Source of the DNA: Saururus chinensis
Taxonomy: Eukaryota > Streptophyta > Magnoliopsida > Piperales > Saururaceae
NCBI GenBank assembly: GCA_035235625.1
Contig: CP141144.1
Coordinates: 36,826,014-36,890,013, forward strand
Direction of reading: 5' to 3'
Length of the DNA: 64,000 nucleotides
A program made the position numbers and the translations under genes. Under the pieces are notes generated by a model. That model had not been told where the DNA came from. It searched no databases and saw only the letters and a list, made by a program, of their open reading frames with translations. How positions within the stretch are numbered: the first letter of the stretch is position 1; each line of letters starts with the position of its first letter. This document shows positions 1-11,107 of this stretch, one piece after another.

Positions 1-839
1 GTGCATGCTAATTAGTTGTTCGGCTAACCCGGACCACTAACTGAACCAACCCGTTTTACATCCCAATATCCAAAATATTAAACTATTACAATAATAAATC
101 GTTCAATCCAACTAGGAAAGCAATAAAGTAAAGTCTATGGTAAAGGTCCTATGCAACACTGGTTGAGTCTGGTCATCATGCACAACATGACTCTCCACTA
201 TCATCGATGAATCCAAGCCCACCGAAATGGTACTGCACTGTTCTAGTATTTATTTAATATAATATGTTGGGTAGAGCAGTTTTGTCCCTAAATAGGTAAT
301 ATGATATTTATTTTAAAATTTAAGAAATATAGAATATTGGCTTCCAGAGGAGGCAATTTGGGAAAAAAGCTCTTTGATAAATTCCTCCAAAAAATATAAA
401 ATTTTTAGTACTTAGAAAAACGCTTCATATACATTAAAAAACTTAGCCACGTCAATTTTATACGGATGGGTGGGGCTGAAAAAAGTGAATATGCATTATT
501 CATTATCATTCAACTTCCTGTGTTCTTTCTTTACTTAAGAAATAACTTCCAAGCTTTTCAATCTATTGGAGAATCTTTTCAAAATTCAAAGTGGAGGCGG
601 CATGCGCAATTATAGTAATATAAAGAATCCATAATTTATTCATATGCAGTCCGGGCATGAGCTCTTACACTCTTGGCAAGAATGTAGCTATTCAGACCCC
701 ATTTTTTTACTAGTCCCCAAAAACAAAGTAAAAACAGTAATTTTTTTTCCTTCATTCTCCCTTATTTTCCCTTTCATTTTACTCATACTTCCCCCGCTCC
801 ACTAAACCTTTTTTTTTCTTCCGGCTCCGGCGACATGGA
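1..839. other. AT-rich sequence, no gene recognised
   Basis: AT-rich non-coding sequence with scattered homopolymer runs. I see no conserved protein fragment, RNA gene or terminal repeat here. It could be old, unrecognisable transposon or ordinary intergenic DNA. Confidence 0.5.
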
Positions 840-1120
840 CTCCGGTGACCACTCCGCTGCCCTGAATCCGGCCTGCACAGCAGACTGGCCGCACGGCTAG
901 CATAGGCTCCGACCAAATTTGGCCGCGCCGTGCATAACTAGCATAGCATAGCCAGATTTGGCAGTGCCGCCCACTGGCCAGTAGGCAATGCGGCCAGATC
1001 TGGCCGCGCTATGTGGCTTGCACTAGTCGTGGGTGGCGCGGCCAGATCTGGCCGTGGCTTGTGAGATCTGGCCGTGGCCAGTCTGTCGGATTTGGCCGCA
1101 CACCGGATTGACAGTGCACA
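840..1120. repeat. GC-rich block of GGCCAGATCTGGCC-type palindromes
   Basis: An abrupt GC-rich island within AT-rich DNA. Variants of GATCTGGCCG/GATTTGGCCG recur about every 30 to 50 bases. Two copies are perfect palindromes: the 18-mer GCGGCCAGATCTGGCCGC at 990-1007 and the 16-mer CGGCCAGATCTGGCCG at 1039-1054. Short open frames on both strands across it have repeat-driven composition and resemble no protein I know, so I do not call a gene. The nature of the repeat is unknown; it may be part of an unrecognised mobile element. Confidence 0.6.
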
Positions 1121-2239
1121 GCCAGTTTGATGTGGATCTAACACCGGTGGCACCGACACTGGTGACCGAAGCTTCGCCGGAGAAGAAAAAAAAAGAAAAG
1201 GGGGAAGAGGGAGAAGTGGGGTAATTTTTTTTTAAACATAAGGATAAATGAGAGATTGTAATAAAAAAATTGGTGTAAAAAATAAATGGAGACAAAAGAA
1301 AAAAAGAGCGGTTTGAATATCCACGTTCTCTCGTGGGAAATGCTTGAATTAGTTTAATTTGGTTAATAATTTAAAATATGATCATGAATTTATGATGAGC
1401 TTGTTTTGGATTATAGCCAGTTACAAAATTGAACTTATTAATAATATTCATTTTCATTCATTTGGAGTTATCTTTGGGAAGCTGATATATGTACTCCGAA
1501 TCTTATACACCATGCCTACACCGCCAAAGTTTCACCAATAATAAAATGCCACATTAGAATAACAGACACGTCATGCCAATTTGAATTTCAAATCAAAAGC
1601 CTAAAATATAAATTTTATTCTGCCCCGTCTTCTTCTGCAACTTCCATTCAGCCACTGCTCTTCTTCCTCCCCCCCCACCCCTGCTCCTGCTCTCAAGGGA
1701 AAATGCATTTGATCTCCTCTCCCACACATCTCTCGTTTGCCCAACTCGAAAAACACCCATAATCAGGCCTCCTCTGTGAGGACTTCCACCCCTTGAGTCG
1801 TCGTGGGGGGAAGGGTAGTGACGACGTCCATCGACGAGTGATGAAGAAGTTGACCAAGTCCGACGGAGGAAAGAACCAGCGTAGGTAGAGATCAATCTTG
1901 TTGTTGTTCTTCTGGAGGAATTTTTGAGGAAGAAATTGATCCCACCGAAACTTTCCATGGAAGAGGCGAAGCTTCAGAAGCCTTGAATGACCTGGTCAAC
2001 TTAAAAGATGGTGACCGGCGAATTGGGTTCGAGAAAATAGGACCGGCGGACCCTGCTCATGAGAAACATCGAGATACAGGAGAATGGGCAAGCTCCCGAT
2101 TTCACTGCAGGAGGCGGGACTACGAAAGGCGGGTTTTTTTTCACATTTTCATCAGTGCGGAAAAATATGTGGTGGGAGTGCCACATAAATGGTGTAAGGA
2201 GAGGTGTAAAGATGTAGAGTAGTAATATCATTTTTCTTC
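1121..2239. other. No gene recognised
   Basis: Mixed-composition sequence with a C-rich pyrimidine tract near 1660-1690. The minus-strand open frame at 1593-1958 is rich in Arg, Ser and Gly and matches no family I recognise. The stretch immediately adjoins the gypsy integrase scrap and could include decayed sequence from the same element, but no LTR end, PBS or PPT is visible. Confidence 0.4.
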
Positions 2240-2826
2240 AGACAACTAGCGTGGAAGACCGGGTGGATCTGCATCCAAGGTGGTAGTCGCACTTTGTAAG
2301 ATACCTTCCCGACCTATTGGAGGATTGGTACAGGGCCTTCATACTTGCAAACAAGACCTTTGTGCAGCTGGAGGAAAAGCTTGAGTTGGGCAGGGTTGAG
2401 CTTGATGAGCACAAGATCCCCCGCACTAAAGGTGGTGGGTTGGCTGCCTTGATCGGCCCACTTCTTGGTGCGGGCAGCAACTTTCTCCAGATAAGCACGA
2501 CGATTCCTGATGTTATATTCCAATCTTGTGCAAGGCGGAAGGCAGGGGGACTGTTGCCGGTATAGGCCAAATCTAATGTGTGGCGGGCGTGGCAGGCTGG
2601 CGACCAGTGGCCAACTCAAATGGGCTCTAGTTAGTGGCGAAGATCTTTGTAAGTTGTAGGAGAACTGAGCAACGTCAAGGAGATTGACCCAATTCTTTTG
2701 GTTGACACTAATGAAGTGCCATAGATGCTCTTCAAGGACAGCATTGATGCGCTCGGTTTGGCTGTCTGTTTGAGGATGAATGCTCGATGAGAAACTTAAC
2801 TTGGACCTAAGCAGTTTAAATAGTTC
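2240..2826 (-). mobile_element. Ty3/gypsy integrase fragment (fossil)
   Basis: Read on the minus strand this resembles the end of the integrase of plant Ty3/gypsy polyproteins. It has the HPQTD-x-QTER motif near 2760-2780, then NQKNWV and AQFSYNLQRSS, then AYLEKVAARTKKWAD, GDLVLIKL, HKGLV and YEGPVPIL. These are the standard integrase core and C-terminal landmarks in the expected order. No LTR, reverse transcriptase or gag is recognised nearby, so it is an isolated, broken remnant. The family is gypsy; the lineage is not determined. It is probably old, given the loss of everything else. Confidence 0.9.
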
Positions 2827-3389
2827 CGTTCAGAAGCGGCTTGCTGCAACATTGTATCGTTATCGTTGTAATGTTGTATCATTATTGCTGCAACGTTATA
2901 TATGTCTATTCCATATATTTTTACCTCATTTACTGAAAGAGTCAAAATTTTACCACCCCAAATAAGTTTATTACCTGTGTTGCCTTTGTCAAATTTTTAG
3001 ATTTATCACTTCTCAGTTTACTTGCTCAGACAATTCACACTAAATTGTTAAAAGGAAAAACTCACCAAGGGACAATCACAAAAAACTTGATCATGGAAAA
3101 TCACAGGGGCTCGGCAAGTGATCCAACCAATTACATCTTTATAATTTAAGCCTAGAAAGATATGTTGCAAATATACCAGTAATATCTGTTTTGTTGTTGG
3201 GAATAGAGGGCACATAAATTACATTTCTTCTTTCAGTTCTTTGTCAATAAACAAGACCCTAGAGCACTCTATGCACTCATCTGATTAGTGAGGGAAATCA
3301 GGCTTTTATGGAATAACAGAAGTTATAGAACCATATGCAGAAAGTCAAGCCTTATAATACACTCAATGGAATGTGATGTTCATCAAGCT
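2827..3389. other. No gene recognised
   Basis: AT-rich sequence. The phrase around 3055-3110 (AAAACTCACCAAGGGACAATCAC and context) loosely resembles the conserved stretch at 41990-42040 and 43915-43950, which may be decayed copia LTR sequence. The likeness is too weak for a firm call. Confidence 0.35.
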
Positions 3390-3581
3390 AGGAACGGATA
3401 TCATAAAAAATGACTCAATTTTGTCTCATCAAATTCACATTCCAAGAGAGCATGATATTCACTTGTGTAATAATTGAGCCTTGTATTAGAGTTGTTGTCC
3501 ATGCTGTATAAAGCCTTATTCCCTGATGTATCTGTTACAATATCTGCCTCCCCATGTACAATCAATAATGGTAGGGAAATC
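3390..3581 (-). pseudogene. Isolated exon of a monoacylglycerol-lipase-like hydrolase
   Basis: On the minus strand, directly after an acceptor-like TTTCTAG (plus-strand 3581-3587), the frame reads ISLPLLIVHGEADIVTD, then NKALYSM and YHALLECE. Plant monoacylglycerol lipase and caffeoylshikimate esterase-like alpha/beta hydrolases end in just this way: LPLLILHGEADxVTD, KALY, YHSLLEGE. The segment would carry the catalytic Asp (in the DxVTD stretch) and His (in YHALLE). The frame closes soon afterwards, before the usual final helix, and I cannot find the nucleophile-elbow exon (GxSMGG) upstream on this strand. I read it as a broken gene copy or gene fragment, not a working lipase. Family is fairly sure from the motif run; the exact subgroup is not. 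Confidence 0.65.
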
Positions 3582-3587
3582 TAGAAA

Positions 3588-6500
3588 GTTAAGATAAATT
3601 ATTAGTAAAGAATCAATCAATACCATTTTACTCTAGACTCCAATTCACTATGAGAATAGCATTCTACTACCAAAACAAAAGCTAGATCAATCTTCCTTCA
3701 AGAAACCTCATCAAGGCAGAATCTTTGCCAAAGAATTACCTTCACTTAAGATATGTCTGGCGTATCTGGTGTCCCTAAAGGATAAAATTTGTAAAAATTT
3801 AGGTTTTTATATGCCTCCTACTTCTCATCCATTTCCTCAATTGTTTTCTTTCGGGCCTCCTTTATCTACATATGAATTACATGCAATTCCCATGAGCAGA
3901 ATGCCCAATAAAATAGAATCAAGATTGAATAAATCCCTACCAAAAATGTTCATATGGAGCATCCCCTTTATAGCTCTTCTGGCTTCTATGACTTTTTCTT
4001 TGATGAACTCTTGAATAATATTATATTTCACGATACACAATGATTAGGGAATACAGACAAAATTGGCATTTACACATGATACCTTGAAGCCCTTTTTAAC
4101 TTAATACTGCTAATGCAATATAATATTGTCACTTATAGGAGTTTATGTAGGGTAAATGATTTTGAGTAGAAATTACATCCATCAGCATGGTTGTCCTTGT
4201 AGATAGTAGATAAATTAATACAATTTCATAGTTTTTTATAGCCATTCAGCCCCAAAAGCATGTTGTTGCTCCATCAAGTCAGAACTTCATAAACAATAAA
4301 AAAACATGACTAACCTATAGGTTAAACAGTTGTTTTCCCTCCAGTATAAGAAACCTACAAGCATTCCATTCTTGTTAAAACCAAGATAACAAGGGCACCA
4401 TAGAGGCAAGAATATATATATATATATATATATAAAAGATAAGCATTAATATAAACATATTATATTAGCATATGCAAACCAAACACTCACATGGTAAGCA
4501 GTAATCATTTTTTTTATTCCCTCAAGTTTAAAATGCTTCAGAGCAGCCATGCATCAAACAAGGAAATTAATATGTCCCTTCTCAGCATAGACATTGATTC
4601 TAAGACTTTTATTTCAACAACAATAATTTAAACTAAAATATGTCCCGGATTACTTCATGTTAAGTTGGCATCCGTAGAATTAAATGAATTATATTGTGCA
4701 ACAAAAAACATCAGCTAGAATTGTCAAAATAAAAGACAGTGAACGTAGAACAGAATTAACATTAAATTTGTCATATATTTTAAGAATTATTTCAAAGTAT
4801 TGTTGATGTTCTATAGAAGTTAATCAAGTGATTAATTACCCTACATAAAACATAAACTTTTACTTCTTTATTTCAATAAGAACAACTAAAAATATTCACT
4901 CATAGTAAGAAGTTACACTAAGAGTTGAAAGCATAGCAACCAACAAATGTTCCAAGTATAAGCATATGGGGGAGAATTTGAACTGATTTTACCCCAATCT
5001 AGTAAGAAGATGGAAAAGGAGAAACACGTTTGAACATAATGAGAACAAACTAAGAAAAGGATGTTGATATTGTTCTCCTGAAAAAAAAAGCATAAACAAA
5101 TATAGATATTATAACAAGTCCATAAACACAACGATTAAGGAGTGGCACATATACATTGTTGAATGCCAAAATGTACTCATTTTATGGATTGTATTAAGTG
5201 CACAAATGCATTTACTCTCTCACACATATTGATTACCATATTGATGGAGACGTGGTATGTCTAAAATATACTAATTAAGAAATAAAAAAGACATCAGCGT
5301 AACATATGAAAAACATAAACATGACATATCAGAAGACAACAAACACAGAAAGAATTACCTAGAGAAAGGTTCTTAGAAGCAACAAGACATCATTTCTTTT
5401 CATTAAAAGAAATTTCCAAGCTGTCTTGCAATGGTATTTTTTAAATCCCCCATCACGTCATTACATTACATATTCCAAATCAACCCTCTTTGAGACCATG
5501 AGAGTTCTAAACTTACACAAAGATTGCAAGTTAGATACTATAATATGACATAATCAATTGATCAAATATCACCATAAGCATCTACTAAGCTAATCAAATA
5601 ACTCAGTTTGGTAGGTTCGACCAATGTTGCAAGTGTGATACAAGGGGAGAATTTGGCGGAAGTCATTATTCACTCCACTGATTACTACAACAATCAGTTT
5701 CACTACAACCAATGGTTGACAAACAACCAAAATGGACATCGAAATTCAAAAGGAAGTAGATGTTCATTCCAATGCAATTTTTGTAATGCAACAAGCAACA
5801 AAAAGATATGCAAACACTAACTCATACTTGTCCTCCATAAACCTCCTTTACTGGAAAAGAAAAGAAGGTAAAGAAAAAGGGCCTAAGGTAACGGCTATGG
5901 AGTTTTAGAGCAGGTGAAGGCAAGTGCAGGTTATAACACTAAAAAGAATAAGAAATTAATGAGTAAATTAGTTTTATGTGGTCACTGTTGGGAGAGTAAG
6001 TGAAGTGTTGATTGATATTGGAAAATAATAGAATATATTATCAAGTGTTAACTGCTGGGAAGTACCAAATAATAATACAAAATGAAAAGTAAGAGGAATA
6101 TCTGATTATTGATTGGTATCCTTTTTTGCATAAAAAACTACCAAGTTTCTACTTGCATATGTGCAGTGTTTACAAAAAAATTGACTACTTGCTAAATACA
6201 TGGCTATCACAAGAAAATCCTTTTTCCTCCCCAAAAATTTCTTCACAAGTATTGTATGTTAAAGCATTCAGCACAATAAGTAGTTGAAACTTCAAGGTAC
6301 ACATAATGAGGATAGCAGTCTTGACAACTCCATCCCCTAACGAAAACAAGCTTCCACCTGCATGAACAAAACTATAGTATGCTCAATTTGAGGATTAAGT
6401 TTTGATAAAACTATAATATGCAGCTCTCAAATACAATATCCAACCTAGTTAGGTTGTTGAGAGCTACTTCGGTCTAAGTAGTGGTGCCTACTTCCGATGG

Positions 6501-6841
6501 TATCCATGTTGCTAGTGATCAAATCCCCTTGCACATGTATAGAGACATCTTGCCTTGGTAAACATATTCAGCTGCTGAGATTTGAATTTATACATATGTA
6601 TACTAATAATGATAACCAAAAGGAAAAGATTATGAGTTTTACAAATAATAAATTCATCATATTGTAACCATGTTGGTCAGTGATCATCATGGGCAATTGG
6701 CTATGCAAAGAAGACTATAGCTGAGAATTTATTTGACTAAGTTGAGTTTGCATGTAATCACTTGGAAGTCCATTGGTTGATTCTTACACCAAATAAAAGA
6801 GCATTTAAAACCTATACATTTAGCTAAGGTTAGCGTACAAG
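3588..6841. other. AT-rich stretch without recognised gene
   Basis: About 3.2 kb of AT-rich sequence. Short open frames on both strands (for example 3769-4014 plus, 3837-4040 minus, 4913-5131 minus, 5608-5820 plus) have no recognisable domain. Minus-strand sequence near 3745-3780 could be the degraded neighbour exon of the hydrolase fragment, since it is followed by a donor-like GTAATT, but I cannot establish homology. I found no terminal inverted repeats or LTRs. Confidence 0.4.
4412..4434. repeat. (AT)n microsatellite
   Basis: A simple run of alternating A and T, about 23 bases, in AT-rich non-coding DNA. Confidence 0.9.
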
Positions 6842-8333
6842 TCAATTACTAAAAAAACATAATACCTTGATGCAACAATTGTCCATATTTAATCTAGTGG
6901 CCTTCTTTTTGGGAAGTGTTTTATTCTTCTTAGTCTTCTCAAGACAACTTTTGATCATAGGACCGTCATGCTTTCCTCCTTGTGTTACTTTGAAGCCCTT
7001 AACTAGTGGGGAAGTTGCACTATCATTAACATCGTCAACTTGTGCTTTACCACTTCCACTATAAGTTATGTCCACTCTAATTGAAGCATGATGGCTATCA
7101 CAAACCCTACCATGTGAGATGACGTCAGTTTGTTGTGAAATTACACTATTATTACACTCTCGCACTTCCTTCAAAATTGTATCCACATAGTTTAGGAAAA
7201 TTAAAGTTGCATCCTTAGTTATTGTTGCTTCTGTTATCAAATTTCTAAAAGCAAGACATAAATCATTATTCCTCCTCATGAGAGCAACATTCATAATTGC
7301 TTCAATTATAGAACCACGACGATTAATAACACTACCAGATTTTGCTTCTTTGATCCACCTTTTCAGAACATACTATGGAGGCAACTCAAGTATCTTGAAG
7401 TGATCAAGTACCCTAAATGCTTGGCAGTATAAGATACCTACAAAATTAAACTTGTTACAACTACAATCAATTGCATTGGTTGATGGGTCATTATTGAGAA
7501 TGTGCTTGCGTTGTGTTTGATCCATTTCAATTGTACACTCCTTCATCACACCATGCTCAACAACCTCTATGACAACACAGTTTAGGCAACCTAAATATTC
7601 CTTTTCGATCTTCTTGAATATTACTAGAGTAAACACTTAAAGCATACTTCAAGATCCAAGAATGAACAGTCACAATTGGCATGCTATGTTTCATCTTAAA
7701 TTTAGCATTCCCTTCTTTACAACGTCTATCAGCTAATAGCCTCTCATAATGATTAAAAAACCTGGATAAATTATGCTCAAATTTTAAGTATCCTCTTAGA
7801 ATATCATTCATGCTTTCACTCCGCTATGTTGATTTCATATCACTTGTGAACATATGTAGCCCATAAACCATTGCCCATTTCTTTCTTTCTTTGAATAACC
7901 CTTCTAGCCATTTATTTCCATGAAGTTCATACTTCTCAAGCATATTTTCCCATGCTGTGTAAAATTCTTCTTCATCCTCGTAATCATAAATGTATTTTCT
8001 AAAGTCATGGACAAATGGCTTTTTGCCATCAATAACTAAATTAAATGAGTGTTTAAGATGCTTACAGGCATTCCGATACATATGCCACACACAAATATGA
8101 TGATGAGTATTCGGTAAAACCAAAGCTATTGCACTAGCCATTGCCTTATCCTGATCAGTTAAAATTGTCTTCGGTTGACTACCCATTGTATGTGTGAATG
8201 TCTTGAACAACTACTTAAAACTTTGGATTGTTTCATCATATAATAAAACTGCTCCAAAAATAATGGTCATCTTATTATGATTTAAACCTACAAACAGACC
8301 AAAGGGGCGACAATATTTGTTAGTCCTATAGCT
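6842..8333 (-). pseudogene. FAR1/FHY3-related (FRS) pseudogene, 5'-truncated
   Basis: Minus-strand sequence matches the middle and C-terminal part of FAR1-RELATED SEQUENCE proteins, transcription factors domesticated from Mutator-like transposases. In order: YRTNKY and GLNHNKMTIIFGAVLL near 8330-8240, KTFTHTMGSQPKTILTDQD then ICVWHMYRNA (MULE transposase core), RSESMND near 7820, the IEMDQTQRK segment, then the SWIM zinc finger (DCSCNKF, VGILYCQAFRVLDHFKI, LPP, VLKRWIKEAKSGS). It is broken. Stops at 8211-8213, 7824-7826 and 7373-7375 replace what the family has as Trp, Gln and Gln, and the frame shifts near 7620-7635. The N-terminal FAR1 zinc-finger part is missing: homology stops abruptly at about 8333, where CT-rich sequence begins. 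Could instead be a decayed mobile MULE of the Jittery type; no terminal repeats are visible. Confidence 0.85.
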
Positions 8334-10274
8334 CTCTCTCCTTTCTCTTTCTACTCACCCTCTCTCACTACCCTCTTTCTACTCACCCTCTCTCACTACC
8401 CTCTTTCTGTCTCTCTCTCCTTCTCTCTCTCCCCACTCTCTCTTTTCAATTAATTTTTTTAAAAATAAAAAACACTAGTAATGACGTATAATAATATGCA
8501 TCGCTACTACTTCAGGTTAGTAGCAACATATATATCTATGTGTCGCTACTATAATAGTAGTGACGCATGAACTTATGTGTCACTAATACCCTATTGTAGT
8601 AGTGACTCATAAACCTATGCGTCGCCAATATCAAATTTTTTATTGTTTTAAATTTTTTAAAAATAATTTACAATTAAAAAAGTTATCCTCTCTTCCTCTT
8701 CTCACTCTCTCTCTTCTTCTATCTCTCCCCTCACCCTCTCTCTCTCTCTATCTCTCTCTCCTCTCCTCTCCTCTCCTTCTCTCTCCTCTCCTCTCCTTCT
8801 CTCTTCTCTCTTCTCTCTCTCCTCTCTCTTCTTTCTCTCCCTCCTCTCTCTCCCTCCCTCTCTTCTCTCTCTCCCTCCTCTCTCTCCCTCAGTCCCCTTT
8901 CTCTCTCTTCACTCTCTCTACTCACCCTCTTTCTCTCTCTTCTATCTCTCTACTCACCTTCTCTCTCTCCTCTTTCCCTCTCCTCTCCCCTCTCTCTCTC
9001 TCCCCTCTATCTCCCTCTCTCCTCACTCTCTCCCCTCTATCTCCCTCTCTCCTCCCTCTCTCCCCTCTATCTCCCTCTCTCCTCTCTCTCCCTCTTTCCA
9101 CTCTTTCTCCTCTCTATCCCTCTCTTTTATTTTTTTATTAAAAATTGTAGTAGCAATGCATAACAATGTGCGTCGCTACTACATAAGGTAGTAGCAACAC
9201 ATACCAACTATGCATCACTAATACCCAAGTATACATTTTTTTTATTTTCTAAAACTTTCAAAAATAATTTATAATTAAAGTTTTTTCCTCCCCTCTTTCC
9301 CTCTCTTCTTTCTCTCCCTCTCTTCCCTCTGTCCCCTCTCTCTCTCTCCCCTCATTTCTCTACCTTGTCTCCCTCTCTCTCCCCTCTATCCCTCCCTCCC
9401 CTTTCTCTCCTCTCTTTGCCTCTCTCTCTTCCTCTCACTCTCCCCTCTTTCCCTCTCTTTTATTTATTTATTTTTTAAATTGTAGTAGCGACGCATATGA
9501 GTCGCTACTATATAGGGTATTAGCAATGCATAGGGTTATGCATTGCTACTACCCGAGTATAGTAGCTCCGCATACTAGTATGCATCGCTACTATTTTTTA
9601 TTTTTTAAAAATTTTAAAAATAATTTATAATTAAAACTTTTTCCTCCCCTCTTTCTCTCTCTCTTCTCTCACTCTCTCCCCTCATCTCTCCCTCTCTACT
9701 TCTCTCCCTTCTTTCTCTCTCTTCTCTCCTCTTTTCTCTCTCCTCTCTCTCTCCTTTCTCTCTTCCTCTCTCTCTTCTTTCCTCGCTCTATTTCTTGTGC
9801 ACTCTCTTTCCTCTCCTCTTTCTCTATGTACTCTCACTTCTCTCTTTTCACTTTCTCTTTTATTATAAATTATATTTTAAAATTAATAAGAAAATATTAA
9901 AAATCAATATATTATATTTAAATAGTAAAAGTTTAATTTATTATTGACACTACCTTTTATCGAAAATTTAATATTTATACAAATTATCAATATTGAAGAA
10001 AATATATTATATTTAAAAAGTTAATTTTAATTTTTTTTAATATTTATTAAAAAATTAATTAGTAAAGATATTCGCGATGCTTGTAAACAAGCATTGCTAT
10101 TATTAATGATATTTGCGATGCTTGTTTACAATCATCACTATTAGTTTCTAAATTTCATTTTTTATTTTATATTCATAACTATTGGCGACGCTTTGTGTTA
10201 AGCGTCGTTACTAGTCTAACTATTAGCGACACATAAAAACTATCACTAATAGTTATTAATTTTTTTAAAATAAA

Positions 10275-10332
<58 letters not shown>

Positions 10333-10509
10333 TTTAGTGGCGCTTGTTCAAAACATCGTTAATAACATAACTATTAGCGACGCATAATTTAAAGTGTCGC
10401 TAAAGCATTGCTAATAGTGACTTTTTTGTGACATTTGTTTATATGTCGTAATTAATAGTTTTCAACGATGCTTATTTTTACATCGCTAATAGTACATTTT
10501 GTTGTAGTG
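8334..10509. mobile_element. CACTA-like non-autonomous element A, one end visible
   Basis: The right terminus ends in ACATTTTGTTGTAGTG at 10494-10509; read inward it is CACTACAACAAAATGT, a typical plant CACTA (En/Spm) end. Inside lie many copies of GCGTCGCTA(CTAC) in both orientations, forming dyads (for example GTAGTAGCGAC...GTCGCTACTA at 9484-9510), as expected of CACTA subterminal repeats. From 8460 to about 9850 these dyads alternate with CT-rich blocks and an AT-rich linker resembling AAAATAATTTATAATTAAA, giving repeat units of about 350 to 660 bases. No transposase is seen. No matching left terminus is found: the element abuts the FAR1-type pseudogene at about 8333, so the left end is lost or unrecognised. 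Confidence 0.7.
10279..10330. repeat. (AT)n microsatellite inside CACTA-like element A
   Basis: An uninterrupted alternating A/T run of about 52 bases between two GCGTCGCTA-type subterminal motifs. Confidence 0.95.
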
Positions 10510-11107
10510 CCAGCACATGTAGGAAAGGACAATTCAACATATATAGGGCTTGAGAGCCCTAACTCCCCACAATCTTCTTTCTCACCACTCTCTATGGACT
10601 AGCTACCTCGTCACTCCCATTTCCTCCTTGTTGTTAGTGGCTCCCTCTTGGGTTGAGCCACACTACTCCTCTCCCTCCTTGCTCTCTTGCATGCCAAAGG
10701 AGAGGGTTGTTCCCATCTCCTTCTCACCTCGGGATCATTGACACCGGCCCCTTGTGCTATGTGCTGCTTGGAGGGATTAGACAAGTGTGGCTAGGGCTAG
10801 TTGTAAGGAGGCTTTGGTGGACTGATCACTTCAATTTCCATGCATAAGGGAAAGTGGTGATTTTATTCATATTGTCATATATAAAGTTACTGCCTTACTT
10901 AAATAATTTATAATTCATGCATAAAAGTGTGTGTTTTACAAGGGTGTTGCAAAGGCCACGTCCTAGGGGTGAAGCCGCTAATGGTTAGTGTGTATTATTC
11001 TATGTTCAATTTATGTTTATATGCTAATTATTGAATGAAATTGAAATGTTGCTTATGGTTTTATGTTGCATGCTTGTTGTATTTGATTTACATGTATACT
11101 TGAAAGA
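10510..11107. other. Spacer between two CACTA-like elements
   Basis: About 600 bases between the right end of element A and the left end of element B. It opens with ATATAGGG near 10540 and a moderately GC-rich stretch at 10600-10760. The two overlapping plus-strand frames here (10550-10741, 10653-10847) have no recognised domain. No gene is called. Confidence 0.4.

Noticed and set aside
1593-1958. 121-codon minus-strand frame
   Set aside because: Arg/Ser/Gly-rich with no recognisable motif; composition follows the local pyrimidine tract.
8602-9141. 179-codon plus-strand open frame of Leu/Ser/Pro
   Set aside because: It is pure CT-microsatellite read as codons inside CACTA-like element A; no domain and no conserved composition beyond the repeat.
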